A stretch of DNA of 64,000 bases from Scatophagus argus (taxonomy: Eukaryota; Chordata; Actinopteri; Scatophagidae): positions 20,469,535 through 20,533,534 of the forward strand of contig NC_058503.1 in NCBI RefSeq assembly GCF_020382885.2, read 5' to 3'. Shown one piece after another: positions 1 to 14,500 of this stretch; the first letter of the stretch is position 1; every line of letters starts with the position of its first letter. The notes under the pieces are model-generated. The model was not told the origin of the DNA and did no database searches. It saw only the letters and a program-made list of their open reading frames with translations. Both the position numbers and the translations under genes were made by a program.

Positions 1-181
1 CAAGAGGGTGCACAGCACGGACAGGAGGCGCAAGAAGAAACGGAAGAAAAAAAAGACCTCCCTGCCCCCCTCTGACGTCACACCAACCATCCACGAGGTA
101 GACGAGGAAGAGGCCGAGTCTGAGACAGATGGACAGGGGACGGCCGCCACACCCACAGAGCTACCTGACATCCAACCACAG
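1..181 (+). CDS. slc4a3: slc4a3 exon: basic/acidic variable N-terminal region (partial exon)
   Basis: The reading frame starts at base 2 and runs open from the window edge to donor gtaaaa at 182 (phase 0). It encodes a Lys/Arg cluster ([13 protein letters not shown]) followed by [20 protein letters not shown], the layout seen in AE3 upstream of the band-3 domain. The first reported in-frame 'start' is a GTG inside the exon, not a true start; the ATG lies outside the window. Confidence 0.9.
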
Positions 182-3100
182 GTAAAATAAGACAGAAGAA
201 CCGTGGGGCCTTTACAGTGTTAAGGTAAATTCATGCGATTGAAGCAGGCCTGCTGTTGAGATGGCCAAGGCGTGAACGCCATTACTGCACTGCAGATTCG
301 CTGTCCGGTTTTGACAAGCTGCTAGGTTTAACACATTCCTCCTCTCTCACTGACCTTCCTCTTCTTCTCAGTTTAGTTTGGGGAGCCAGGAGGACTTGGA
401 GGAAGCTCCCCAGCTCGCTACCTTCCACACGGAAAACGAAGAACATCCATTGTCGAGGAGAGATGCACCCACGCTGATAAAGGGGGAGACTCATGATGGG
501 GGACTTACCACTCACGGACAGCAGGAGGAGGTGGATGAGGAGGGGGTGGATGGAGAGGAACCTGCTTGCAGAAGGTAGGCAATTACCACATGACCAATTG
601 ATCTGCATGTACTGAAGTTAGTTGCATTGGTTTTATAATCTGTGACAATGATAAAGCAATAAAATTCCTATGTGTAAAGTGAAACGTGGTTTGTGGTGAT
701 GAACCCTACTGAGCCGTCCATCCATTTCAAGCATCTTTCATCTCCTTGATTTCCGGGCCATCCGCACACCACATGCTCATCACAGCGCACAGTGAGCAAT
801 AACAACCAGAGTGAAACATTTAGCTCTTTAGTATTCAGCAGCTAAGAGACAAATAGATTTCCCTTAAGATCCGGAGAAAAATTATTGGACTTAACTTTTC
901 AGGCCGCTCACAACGTGAGTCAAGCTTTCAACATGTGAGCTGGATGAGTAGCTTGTTATGCTGCCCAAATGTGGGCAGAAAAAAGACAAAAAGCATTTTA
1001 TCAGGAACATTGGTGCTTTTGATGCTATAGCAGGGCAAATGTCTTGAGAGAGCTATTTCTGTAGCCTACACGTGTGGCTGTATTGTACTGTCCTCATCCA
1101 CTTTGTGCTCCACACAGGAACAATGTTTGTGGTGTATTGTTTTCACCTCCTGCCAGCTGGTCTGAATTGAGTTTTTTGTTGGCCGATGGTATAAGAGAGG
1201 AATTACAAAGCTGAATTAAAGACAATTTGATTCATATTCAGAGCTTTATTCTGCTTTCTAAATTTGGAACTGACGCCCTGCATCAGATTTTATCCATTGA
1301 ATAGTTTGAACAAGGCAGGTGCAAACAGAGCAGGCAAGAGCACTGAGTCGTGCCTGCTTTAATTGCATGCAGGGACACAAACGTGCATTTTAGGCTTCAG
1401 TGTTTCAGCAGGAATGTGAATGTCATACAAATCATGACTAACAACCTTAGACTTACAGTTCCTCAGGTTCTCCAGCTGAACCCATCTGGCTAGCAAACAT
1501 GCATGAGCATCAGAATATAGTTAAGCTGTTTCTTCTTTTTTTAGGATTAGAAGTGGTTGTATGTATAACCTCCTACTGGGAGGTCAGGGACCCACTGGTG
1601 ATTCAAGCATACTGCTGATGCTAACCGTTGAGTAAAATCACAGAAACACTGTCATGCCTGCGTTATGCATTATTGTGCAGCTGTGTTTAAACATAGCCGA
1701 GGATGACTCAGAGGGTTGCTGAGGAGATCCTGGTCTGTTGCTGTGTTGTGAAGCCCTCTAGTGGTGAAGAGATAGCAGTGCAACCAAGAGGCACAGCACA
1801 GAGTTTTAACTCAGCAGCAGCATTTGAATCTCGTTTAAATCTCTTATCTGTATTGTGACATTTAACATTTTTAACATCGAACTTTTAACACATTATGTGT
1901 CATTATTTTCTAATTTCCTATGATGTGGAGCTTTAAATTCCTTTTTGTCAGTGTTCCCTCAGGTTCAGATCCCTCAAGTTCAACCACGACCCGCGGCTGG
2001 TTCCGCAGGAAGCCCGTCCACCATCGTCTGGCGGGCGCCCAACGGAGCAACTATGACCTGAAGGAACGGATCTGCATCGGCAGCATGACGGCTCTGGAGA
2101 CGGCCGTCTACCAGCAGGTGCCCACTGACGAGGCTGAGGCTCAGATGTTGGCCAGTGCTGACCTAGATGACATGAAAAGTAAGGGAGGGCTTCTGACAGA
2201 CAGACACTTTTCAAGTCATTAGAAATTAGGTGTGGAAAGAATTGTGGAAAAATTGGTTTAGTGTAAAACAAAGATGTTATTTTAAATTATTTGTAGTAGT
2301 TTTTTTCCTATCTGCAAAAGTAATAGTGGTTTAAATAAGGATCAGCTGCTATTTTCTGGCATGTTTTGTCCCAGACAGTGATGACATAGCTGGCCCACTT
2401 TATAATTATCAACAGAGTGAAAAACGACCTTGCTTGGATGCTTTACATACAGTATGCACTGAGAAATGAAAGCCTTGGAGCAGGAGGATGTTGCTAAATG
2501 TATCTTCTGAGATGAATCAGCTTTACTTTTCACCCACACCACAACAACATGGTGGGGGCTTCTTTATGAGGTTTCTTTTTCTAGTGTTGTTATGTATCAG
2601 CCAATGACTGTTCTCCTCCATTTCTCCATCAGACCTCCATGATAGCGCACAGTGTGGTTGCTAGGATATTTGGGACATAACTATAGCACTTTGTATGTCT
2701 ATAAGCAGCAGCAGTTGATGTAGTCATGCATGAAACATGTTTTCATGTTGTTCAGGCTGGTGACTAATCTTCCCAAATTTCAAAGGTTTCAGTTTATTAC
2801 CCACCAGTAATGTAATCCTGCTTTGATCATATGCCAAATGTTTGTAACATTAAAGGTATTTGATGAAATTCTTAAATTACAATAAGGAAAGCAGATCAGC
2901 ACTCCAATCTTGGACATGACTTCAGACTCTTGGCTCGGAGCACCTTCCCGCTGAGACCAGCAGATAATAACGGAAACACATTGTTAGCACCTATTCTAGC
3001 CGACGGAGAGCTTGACACCATTCTGTTGTGTGGAGACATACTCTCCCTGCTGCTTTGATTACAGTGTAAATGTGTCGTTAAAGGCCAGTTTTACTGTAGT

Positions 3101-6100
3101 GACATGTCAATGACAAGGTCAGAATATCAGCTTTAAGCAGCAATATAAGTTCAAAAATAATATATTTTTAGATATCAGACTTTACTTAGACCTGAATTTT
3201 GAATTTAAAGCTGGATTAGTAATTGCAGCACCCTCTACTGGCAGTAAAAAATATTACTGCAAAATCTGCCTGTAAATCACATGAATACATTAACAAATCA
3301 TGACTTCTTTTGAGCATTTTAACTTTTTAAATACCAGTCCATAACTGTATAAAAAGAAGAGTTACTCTTAATCAATAGTGAAAAGGCAACCAGATGACCT
3401 GAAAAAAAGATTGACGTTTCCTCTAACAGAAGGAAATAACTTACAAATCTTAAACATTTGTATTGACTGCAAATCTTAAACATTTGTATTGACCTTTAAG
3501 TGTGGCTTGTATTTACATGAATACTGTTTGTTATCTGTTACATTTGACAGAGCAAATCCTTTACTCTGTCTTGTCCAATTCCCTATAAATCATACTTTAT
3601 TTGGAATATAGAGTATTGGTCACCCTTATGGCCACTGACCATTGACAAGTTTTCTTAACTGCCTTGGCTGCCAATGATTTGGCTCCCTTATGGGCCTCCC
3701 ACACATTCTGTCTTGTGAAACCAACCCTCACAGTTTCTAGCCCCCACATACACTGTTAAGATAAGCTTCCAGTTACTTCACACAAAGGATGGAGGACAGA
3801 AAGATGATAGGAACTACTCACATGCATCGAAACAACTCAATGCCACACATTTCAGTCCTGCAGTCAGCACACTACAGTCAAGAATGTTAATGAGGAAATT
3901 AGCAATTAGGGTAGAAAATAACAGCTCACATACTCATCTGCTCTCTATATAATTTTCCAAGCTTTATCCTACCAAATGGCTGTCCAAAGTATCTGCCAGA
4001 GGAACAGAAAGGAAACAGTTAAAAGCATATCATATATCTGGTTTCTGCCTACCTAATAACCTGACATGACTGCTTGCTTTCACTCTTCAAACTTCAGAGG
4101 AGTCACAGAACGTAACTGGCCCCATCAAAATAAGTATAAATAATATAATAAAAAAATAATAAATAATAATATAATAAGACCCCCTTCACAAAGGTTCCAA
4201 AGATATTTATATTTAATATTTATATCTGCGTTAGTTAGGAGGAAGGGAATTTGGTGAACATGATTAAACGTAACCTCAGTATAATTTAAAAATATTACCT
4301 TGTCTGTGAACGTTTCTGTCTGAGTCATATCAGATACATTTCGTTGACGATGGCGGTTGTTGAACAATGAAGACAACAACTCCCATCACCCCTTGCTGCA
4401 TCACTACATCATCACCAAATCTTTTGTTTTAATTGTTTTGATTGAGAGGCCCCTACAGGCAGAAGTTACATGGCTGTGTGTTTGTATAAAACAATGTACT
4501 TTGACTTACAGTATATTCCGTTTCTGTGTTTTCTGCACATCCACAAGTGCATTTACGCAGAATTTATTCAAGAATATAGCTGAGCTGAAAATACGTTCCC
4601 AAACAAACAGCTGAAGATTGCAAGAAAAAAATGATTAAAGAAGAGTAGAGGAGAAAGGTATGGCGAGTCAAGAGGTCGTGTTTCCAGAAAAAAACTCGCA
4701 CAGCAAACAGGGGCATTAATTAACAGGCTGCAGTCGATTCCCCTTCAGCAGAAACCCTGCCTCTGGCCTTTCCTGCTTTAACAGAGCGGAGTAATCATTG
4801 ACTGTTTAGGAACCATCTGGAAACAGAGAACAGGGCACCCAGAGTCACTCATCGGATTTGTAGAGAGTGGTGCTTGACATTGGCAAGCCATGTATATCAC
4901 CACTGCATGCCCCTCTGTTCCCATATGGTAATCTGTGATCTGGTTGTTTTAAGTGTTATTATGAATTTTGGATGATTCATTCCAAGCTCATCAAACTCAC
5001 ATGAGGTAAAATTTCAAGACAAAAAGTAAAAGAAGACTTTCAGCTCTTGACCAACTTTCTCTCCTGCAGAAATCATAACGGTTGATGTTTTAATCTGTCT
5101 CAGTCAAAGATAGGTTTGAGTGTGTGATTTGGCTTTTAGCTAAGCCTGTAGAGTGGTGATTCTCATGGGTAAAAGATCTTCGAAAGCAGGACGGCATCAC
5201 ATAATTTAAAGTGTTAAGGCTAATCAGACTCATGTAGACTCACATGCAAATGCAGACACACAACTCAAGCATGCTGAGCACATTTCAGAGATGGTCCTGC
5301 TGAGCTCACACTGGTGCACCTGTTGTAGACGAGTCAGACCACGACACTTCAGGGGACGCATGGTTTCCATGGAGACACAGGGACAGGAGTGGTGCAGCTC
5401 GCTCTGATAATTAGCACCATGATATCTCACTAAACAGAGCGCTGGAGCTGGTCCTTTAGAGGTGTTATTCTGATATTCTACCCGTATAGTTTTTGTACTT
5501 AGAGCGCTGAGCGTGTGTTTTGTTTTTTTTAGTTTAGTGTAATATATGTAGAGACGCAAACATTTGGAACTTGACCTTTACCCTCCTACACATCACATGC
5601 CTGGAAGTGACAGTGGCTCTATGGAAACGATAGGCATCGCCGCTTCTGCTCCGATCCGCTTTATGTTGGTTTTCCACCAGCCGCAAAGATCAATGGGCGG
5701 GATACATCATTAAAAAAGGGCGGCACTACAAAGCAGACCATTCCTTATCAATACTTCCTTTTGGAGTTGCAGCTAATGTGAAAGTTGCTACCATTCATGC
5801 ATCTTGCTGATTGTGGATCTAGCAGGGGGGACTTCTGCCTGAAGGTATAGGTCCAACTTTGCATTTTATTTGGATTTAATGCAATGTTTCCTGACATTGA
5901 AGACATTTAAGTATAGACATTGTGTCTATACGTGCAGTTTGTATTTTTGTGCTGAGAGGTGATTATTGACACATTCTGACACATTCTTCAAAGAAATTTT
6001 CTTTTTCCTGTCTCTTGCTTCATATAACTTCTTTTTCCGAAGCTGGACTCTCTGAACACAAGCTATTTTTTTCTTGGTTGCCTGAGGTGAAACTCTTTTA

Positions 6101-8500
6101 GAAGCGCCTGATTTTGAAGCTGATTTCCAAAGTCAACAAGCTGGTTGTTTTGCGCAGCTGGAGTAATATAACAGAGGTCGGCTAGTGGTCCCTGCAAAGA
6201 CCCTGTCTCATCAGAACAGTGATCCACGGTGAGCAACGGCGTTCGAGAATTGGAAGCCCTGGATGAGCAGTGCATCCCCTTGGACAGAGGAGGATAGCAG
6301 GAGGTACCATCCGTGGAGATGACAGACATTGAGGGACAGGAGAATCAGGGGCAAGGGAGCTCTGATAAGAAGCTTTGCACTGAGCACCACGGTCCTGAAC
6401 GCCGATGCAGTGTCCAAAGAGGCTTCAGTACCTCAAAGCAGCACCTACTTGAGCGTCATGGCTCAACGGCCAACGTGGAGGGGTTTGAGGACTTTGAAGA
6501 GTTTGTTTTGGATTTTGACGACTATGACTTGCTTGAGTCAATCCACACTCAACTGGGGTCACCACTCGAGCCTGTCCGTAAGTTGTATGAAGTTGTCTTT
6601 CTGTAGAGATTCGCTTGTGTTGTTGTTGTTGGGTAGCATTGCATTTCTCTCCTTTCAGTACAAGCTCTGATGGTATTGAAAGGTTCTGATAAGGGAAGTT
6701 CTGATGAGATCATAACACAATGGGAATTTCATAATGGACGAGTATGTTGTCCTGTTTTTACGTGCATGATCAATGGGTGGGAGTGCACTTGTTTCCATTG
6801 ATTATGTAGTTTGCTGCTTGTGTAATTAATGGTAACGTAAGACTCACTCATGCCACAGATGGAACAAAGTTGTCCACGGTATTGAGCGAATTGACACAGT
6901 TCTCCACTGCTGCTGTTTCCTGCTTTCCCATCGATCCAGTGGCACCCATTTGTTTTGGGGGTCAGCCACAGCTAGAGCGGAAAGACATTTCATTGACCAC
7001 CAATGTGTTGTTCTGCTATTTTTATCACTTTTCACACTTAGAATCATGGCACATCCTAGAAGTCCTGTAAAATTAATGACTCCTGATGGCTTTAGTTATA
7101 TGTGACTTTTCCTCTCACCGTTTCTATTTTATGCTGGCGTAGAATTTCCATTTGGGGATAAATAAAGGAATTCTGATTCTGATTTTGTTTTTGTCACACT
7201 TTGCATAACGAAGAAATAGCCTCCCTTTAAAAACTGAATATCATCAGCATTGGCTGCAGTTTGTATTTGTGCTTGTAAGCAAACATCAGCAACCTAGCAT
7301 GCTAAACTAAGATCAACATGTTAACATTGGCTTATGAGCATGTTAGCATTTAGCTCCAAGCACTGCTTTGCATAAGTATAGCTTTTTGTGGCTGAAGACT
7401 GCAAGTTTGAAAATTAGAAAAAAATATGTATCTTTTTAACTCCTCGTGGAGTTAACTCCACTGCCAGAGCTCTGTGGATTGTCAGGCTGTACATAACTAC
7501 CACTATAACACATCTGTGTTATGCTAGCCAGATCTCAAAAAATGAATTTCATTGAACAATAATGTCTGCTTAGGGCCTTACAGATTACAGTAACAGCAGT
7601 AAAGGGAAATTCCACTCTACACTTGGATATAAACGAGGTTGGGTCCCTTTTGGTTTGGACTAAAATGAAACTATATTTTAGGTTATTTTCACAAATATGA
7701 TTTGTACAACAAAAAGTTTACCTTATGTTTTCCTTTTCCTTTTTTTTTCCTCCAGTGAAGGATAGTTTAGCTGAGTTGTTTTCCTCAGAGTTGATATAAT
7801 CTAAAATGTGTGTGAACAGTCAAGAGCAGCTATGAGGCTGCTCCTGCGAAACCCTGTCACAGAAAAGCAAAAGCCTTTGTCTATTAGCTCAAAAGAAAAA
7901 ATAATCAACAGTCCATGAGTTTCCCCTTTACAAAGTTTGTATGGTGTATTTGTATTGGCATTTATTTAGGTGTGGATTTTGTATCAATTGCACGTTAGAC
8001 ACGGAGGCGTGGAAATTGTCATGCAAGTTACTTAAGGCTGATCGAAAATGTTCAGAGCTGTTGATAGGATAGGAAACTCCCCAGAGATTCAAAAATTATT
8101 TGTGGTATTGTTGGATTAAAACAGTAAAAATAATAACACTCATGCTTGCTTGCAGATGGGTCAAGTGTTTTATTTTAAGCATGGAATCAGGAGGATTCAG
8201 TATTCAGGAATCAGGAAGATGAAAGACCTCAGACCAGGTCAGATGCTAGTTCAAGAGCAGGAAGACGAGCAAAACTGACTCCTCACTCCCAGGTTATTTG
8301 CTTTGTTCATGCCCTACTTTAGGTGGGAAATATCACTTCATCTAGGTCAGGTGGAGCAGTTCATACAAGGGCAGCATTTAGAGCCTGTCCTTTGGGAGAC
8401 TCTTCAAAATGAAACACAACCTAACTTCATGTTGAGTTCCGTTTCCATCTGTTTCCCCAAGGAAGGCGTGACTCAGCAGAATGGAACCCTCACTGTTGTT

Positions 8501-8534
<34 letters not shown>

Positions 8535-11500
8535 TGAGTGAGTGAGTGCACACACATACACACACACACCCGCATGCAGTCTCTCTCACCTCTGCTTTAG
8601 TTGCCTCTGGCTGTTTATTTAGTAAAAAATAATATTCAGCTGTTGTTCAGTCTGGCTGGTCAACAGCAGTTCCAGACTGAAAAAAACATGGAAAACATTT
8701 TTCTTTAAACATATAAAATGTACCTACATTTGACCACTTCTGAAAAACACGTACTGTGGCTGAAAGTAATACATTAGGCATGATTTTGCCAAATTATAAT
8801 CGTTACTTCAAATTGTGTAAACATCCTTTACTACTCTCTCAACACATATTCATTCTGGTGGTTAACCTTTTTCTTTTCATTGCTCATTTCCTTTATCCAA
8901 ATTAAGTGACTTCCCAAGCTCCCCACTCTTTAGGAAATGATGGCCAGATTCTCACTGTAATGAAAAGAGCCGGTCATTATGCTAAATTCAATAAAAATGA
9001 TTTGTGGTTTCAAGAAATCGAAAATAAAATTAGTTTTGAACTGGAGGAAAGACCACCTCTTTTGTAACAGTTTCCCATGGCATACACGGATTCTTACTCA
9101 CCCGTGGTGCCTTTTCCCTGTTATTGGATGGTGCTCTGTCAGTGGAAACTTAAACAGACATACAAATTTGATTTCCAGCATAGAGGACATTTTGTGACTT
9201 AGACAGGATGTTTTGTTTGTTCATAATCCCAAAAAGGCTTGTTAACTTTTGCATTTTGACTTACTTGTGCTTGCTATACTTGTGGCTGCTCAGGTCACCG
9301 ATTTGAAGACAACCCCGGGGTGAGGCGCCACCTAGTGAAGAAGTCGTCACGATGTCAGATGACCCGGGCCAGCAACAGTTCCACACCACTGAGCAGCCTG
9401 AAGAAGAAGAAGAGAGCAGCAGATAAGAAAACTCATGAGGTTTGCGGTTCATTTTTTTTAATTCCCCCCCCTTAAATCCAAGCTTTTCTTGGTTTAAACA
9501 CATCAACCTGATGAGACTCGAGCACAAAATTGCTCCTGATGTTTTAAATCAGAAGTGTGACAGAAACATAAATCATACGAATATTATTTTGTGTTGTTTT
9601 GAGAACACTTGGCCAAGAAGGAATTCTATGTTGAAATTTGACAAAATGACCAAACCATTAGTTCATCTTATTTATTTCTTTTTCTCAGAAGTGAGACTAA
9701 TTTTTTTTATCTTGTATTTGTCCTCAGCCTTTACATTCTATTTTTACTTAGTTTATATTTCTATGTTTTTATTCAACTTTTAATTTCGTATTTTTTTTAT
9801 ACCCTACCTATTACTCCCGGGACCTGAGTCCTAATTTCGTACCATAAGCATGTAAATGTGAGCTGGTATGACAATAAAAGCTCCTTGATTTCAGTATATT
9901 GTGGTATGTGTGCAGCATCTTATAGTATTAACCACTGAGTCTTGATAGTTTTTCTTATTTTAGTGATACTCTTAAACATATTCCAAGAGTGATTTTTGAC
10001 AGTTACCCTTTTCATGTTTGTCTGCTGTACTTCATCTTCAGCTGTTTGTGGAGCTGAACGAGCTGATTGTGGAGAGGGACCATGAAATGCGCTGGAAGGA
10101 GCGAGCTCGCTGGATCAAGTTTGAAGAGGATGTGGACGAGGAAACGGATCGCTGGGGCAAACCTCATGTGGCTTCGCTCTCCTTCCGCAGCTTGCTGGAG
10201 CTTCGCCGCACCATCACACACGGTAAAGGGCAAAGTAGATGCTCCCAGCACCAGTCTCAAGGTTTATCTGTTTGCACGTGCAGCTGAAATGAGCAGAAAA
10301 TCTGTTTTGTCAAAATAGCAATATGTAGACATTTTCTCTTTGTTAGCGTTTGGCCAAACTGGTTATGGAAACCTCTCAAACCATCTGAGATTAGCAACCA
10401 TTGTGACTCCCTGTTTGTTCCACAGGTGCCATCCTCCTGGACCTCGAACAGAACTCGCTACCTGGCATCGCCCATCTGGTGGTGGAGACAATGATCATCT
10501 CTGATCAGATCAGAGCTGAAGACAGACCCAGTGTTCTCCGGGCCCTGCTTCTCAAACATAGGTCAGTCACCAATTCTAATCCAGTCTAATGTAAGTTAGG
10601 TAACCGGAGACCAAAACAGTGTTATCCTATCCACTTCAGCTGTTTCTTTATTCATGTATTGACAGACCTGTCAGTGTGGGTGTTGCTTTGTTTTCACTTC
10701 AGTTTGAGTTTCACACTCATCATCTGCTGTATTTCACCAGGATTGACTAAGTTTCAAATGTCAAGATTGTCTCATGGCCTCGACAGTCAGATTAAAAGTT
10801 TGATTCTTCATTGTGTGAGCCGTGATGCCGTTTGATCTCTGTTTTTGTGAAGATTTTTGCCTTTTCAGTCCTTATGTCAGTCCTATCCTGTGTCAGACTT
10901 ACTTCTCTCTTCTAAAGTGAACAGTGAGTGTTTCAGGCTGAGGCTTATAATTACCCACAGAAAAATGTTCTGGGCTTTTTTGAAACACATAAACTTTTTA
11001 TCTTGAAACCAACCTTTCCAGCTATTTTGTTACTTTTCATAAATCCAGGCTCATTATATTGTGTTCTGTCTGCCCCATTCTCATGATTGCAATATCTCAG
11101 GAACGCCTTTAGGGAATTTTTCAGACTTGGCACAAACATCCACTTGGATGAACTGATTAGATTTTGGTGGTCAAGGGTCACTGTGACTTCACAACACACA
11201 GTTTAAGCCATAACTCAAGAATTCACACTCTAACTTTGGCAAAATTTCGCACAAAGGTCTAATAAGATAAATTGATGAAGTGATGACTTTTTCTGTCCAG
11301 CTGGATTGAACATGTGTGTGAAGCACCCACGTTTCAGAATCTGTAGCAACATCCGTCTTTGAGGCATTGTAGTCCTCTAAAAGCTCGTTGGTTTTGTTGA
11401 AATTGACCCGCAGTTGATTGTCCCCGTATGACAAAGCTCTGTATCAGTCACCACAGATATTATATGAGTCTGGACAGACAAGGATGTAAACTGCCATTCT

Positions 11501-14500
11501 AGTTAAAAATCTGTGTGTTGTTTTTAGGTTTGACATTTCAGCATTTATTAACAAAAGAAAACGTGTGAAGGATGGACTGGTGATTATTGTTGTAAAAATG
11601 ACATGTAAAACAGCCATTGCTTTTCATAGGTCTTTAGGCTGTGGTGGGAGGGCTCATCAACAGGCTGAAGAAAACTTTTAGTTCTTTGAACAGTAGTTCC
11701 TGGGACTAAATGCTCGGGGTACTTTGGGTGAGAACACATTTTTGAGTTTTTTGGTGCTTTGTAGTTTTTGTTTTGACAGGATTTTTCGAGCTAGTCAGCT
11801 GCAGTCAGACACTGGTGGTTTCAAGTTCGATGGTATTGATGGAAATTATTGGGTGTGATGTTGTTAAACTGGTGGAAGTGTAGGTGAGGAGACTTTGAGA
11901 GGGAATAGGCTTGTAATGGGAGACCACAACTTGCTTTCAGGTGTTAAGAGCTCAACCAGAACTCGCCTTGCAGAAAAACCTCAAGGACACAGATTGTCTC
12001 AGCTTTGTGTTTACAGAACACCAGAGGGTAGAGTTATGTCAGTTCCTGCACGCTGCAGGACATGTGGATGTAATGCATGTGACATGTCATCTCAGCGCTG
12101 TCTCTAGCTCTCTCAAATGGTCCCCGCTCATTGATTGGCACTTGTACTGACATGCCAGCTAAAGTGACCTGACACACATGGTCAATGGAAGAGTGCACTG
12201 CACATAGTGAATTATGGATTCTTCACTGTTACGTAACAAAGTTTACTAAATGTCAGCTGTCAGATAGAATTAATCAAAGGAAAAATAAGCCATGCCTGTC
12301 AAATGTGGGTGTTGCCATTAAGCTGCTGCTTTTGTATTTTGTGTCACTTAAAATGCTATTTTGCCTGTTTTCAAGCCTCTGCAAGTATGGATTACCATGA
12401 GAGGGAGTAAATCAGTACATTTAAATCCATGATGAACAGAAAGTGAATTCTGATGATTATGGTGATCTTCTTCCTTTTCCATGAGCGCCAACCACAGTTT
12501 GAGATTGCGTGCATTGCCATTAAATTTGGTTTATAGGGAACATAAATGTCAGGATTAATTGTGATGATTAGTGATCCTCTGGCTTTTCTTCTTGTGCCAT
12601 CATGAGATTAGATTATCCAATACATTTTTTATGACCAAATATCTTCAAAACTAATAATATTCCTATCAGTTCCCATCTGTACCTTGCATTTAGTGCAGTT
12701 ACAAACTGTTAAACTGTGTTAATAAGGTAAACAACATACCTGCTGCAAGGCTGTAGACTTTCGATGTTGTTAACATGAGCTGTCATGCATACTGTCAGTG
12801 CCCACTTGTCACGTGTTGGAGAGGATGGATTTTGCACACACAAAGTGACACAACATATGAGCACAAAATAGGCTGGCCAGCACACATTCTTAGCAACAGG
12901 CCAGCATGCATTCATTCCATCTTTTACCGCCTTTCCACATAAATTCCCAGCATGTCACTGGCTGCGTCCACAGGGAGAGAAACACTCATGTCATTAGAGT
13001 CATCACCGGTCTGAGATATCAGATTTACGACGTGGAGAAAAAGCACATTGAGGTGCTGCTAAAATTTAGCTCATTGCCTACTCGGAACACGTTAAAGATC
13101 CTCTGGAAACTACTTGAGCACAGTTCATCTCAGTGTCACACCTCGTTCTTTTGTCTCACGCCGCCGTCGTGTCCAATTTCTGGCGTCGTCTTATTGGGCC
13201 TTGTGGGCCTAATGAGTGAGGTGATGTCACCATTGCACTGGCCGGTGATGTAATGAGGCTGGTGTGCAAATGGCTGGTGTGACATACAAATACTTTACAT
13301 GCACAAGGGCATAGCTAATAAGTCTGCACAGGTTGGCTGTTTTATGGATGTTCTAAAGCAAATATCACATTTTAAAAAATGTGACTTTGTCATTAGAGTT
13401 TTCTAATTAGTTTCAATGGAAAGTGCAAGATTGTAAGATAAAATTTCAAATGAACAGAAGATAGATAAGCTGTGCGAGAATCCAAATGACCTTGGCTTAC
13501 AAATGAAAACTGTGCTATTGTCATCTTATAATGACAGTTTAATTCGCCCTCGGGCTGAAGAGATAATAAGTAGGAGGAGCAGACTAATGTATCTGTGAAA
13601 GAAAATAAATTTTGGCATTATAGCACTGCCCCTTGTCTATCTGATGCTGAAGCTCCTGTTAGGCTGAGACCATGCAGATAGGATGAGTTGTGTTTGGCTT
13701 GAAATGACCAAATCTGCAGTGAGCAATCTCTATGAGATCAAGGTGTTAATAGAGAATAATATAGAGCAGTCTTTCCCAAACTGCTTTTTAGCCAGACCAG
13801 CAGTGGGGCTTTATAAATTGTTCACAATTAAATATCTTAGCAAGTTTTCATAATTTTGCCAAGAAATTTGCAACAGGCATTTGTGACACAGTGTGTCACA
13901 GTGAATAAATCCATTTTTCAGCTTTGTTGTTTGTTGCTTGTTTCAAAAGCTAATAGATGGATGTCCAGGAAAAGTGTTATTTGTGCCCTCCACAGGATGA
14001 ATTGTAATAATTTGTTGATTACTGAGATTTCATCTAATGGAATCTTTAGATTAACATTTTAACTTGTACTAATCTTACTTTGGTGCAGGAGCTTTAAAAT
14101 TACTGCCATTCCCATCAGCCTCAGCTGTACTTTGTGCTTAGTGCTGGCAGGTAAATATTGATGGCAGTAAGCTAAGATTGCAACCCTGGTAAACATTACT
14201 GGCTAAATATCAGCTTGTTAACAGTGCCACTGTGAGCGAACCTGTGTCTACATACAGTTTGATTTTTTGTTTGTCCACAGCCATCCGAGCGATCTGAAAC
14301 ATCGCTTTCACCGCCACCAATCATCCGGCAGTCTTCATGGCCCATTCAATCACAACCACGTCCAGGACACCAGCCTGCCCCTGGTGGTTGAAGAGCGCGA
14401 CGAGAACCACGACAACAAAGGGCCGGTCTATGATCCAAAACAAGACGTGTTTGTCAGCCTGTTTGTAAGTTTCCTTTTAAAGTTTCTTGTTTTTATTTGA

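Larger units (their letters stand above)
182..9293. other. Introns of the slc4a3 5' region
   Basis: Outside exons 372-574, 1979-2178 and 6319-6577 this holds no other coding exon I can support. Contents noted: a perfect 24-bp tandem duplication at 3444-3493; an AT-rich patch near 4120-4180; a retroposon 3' tail at 7141-7187; a small palindrome TTAACTCC/GGAGTTAA at 7436-7455; and a TG/CA tract at 8503-8569. CTCF-like cores on the - strand occur at 1753-1764 and 3228-3241. Confidence 0.6.

Noticed and set aside
1963-1978. Acceptor ending at 1962 for slc4a3
   Set aside because: Out of phase with the donor at 574; kept only as an alternative if another exon exists.
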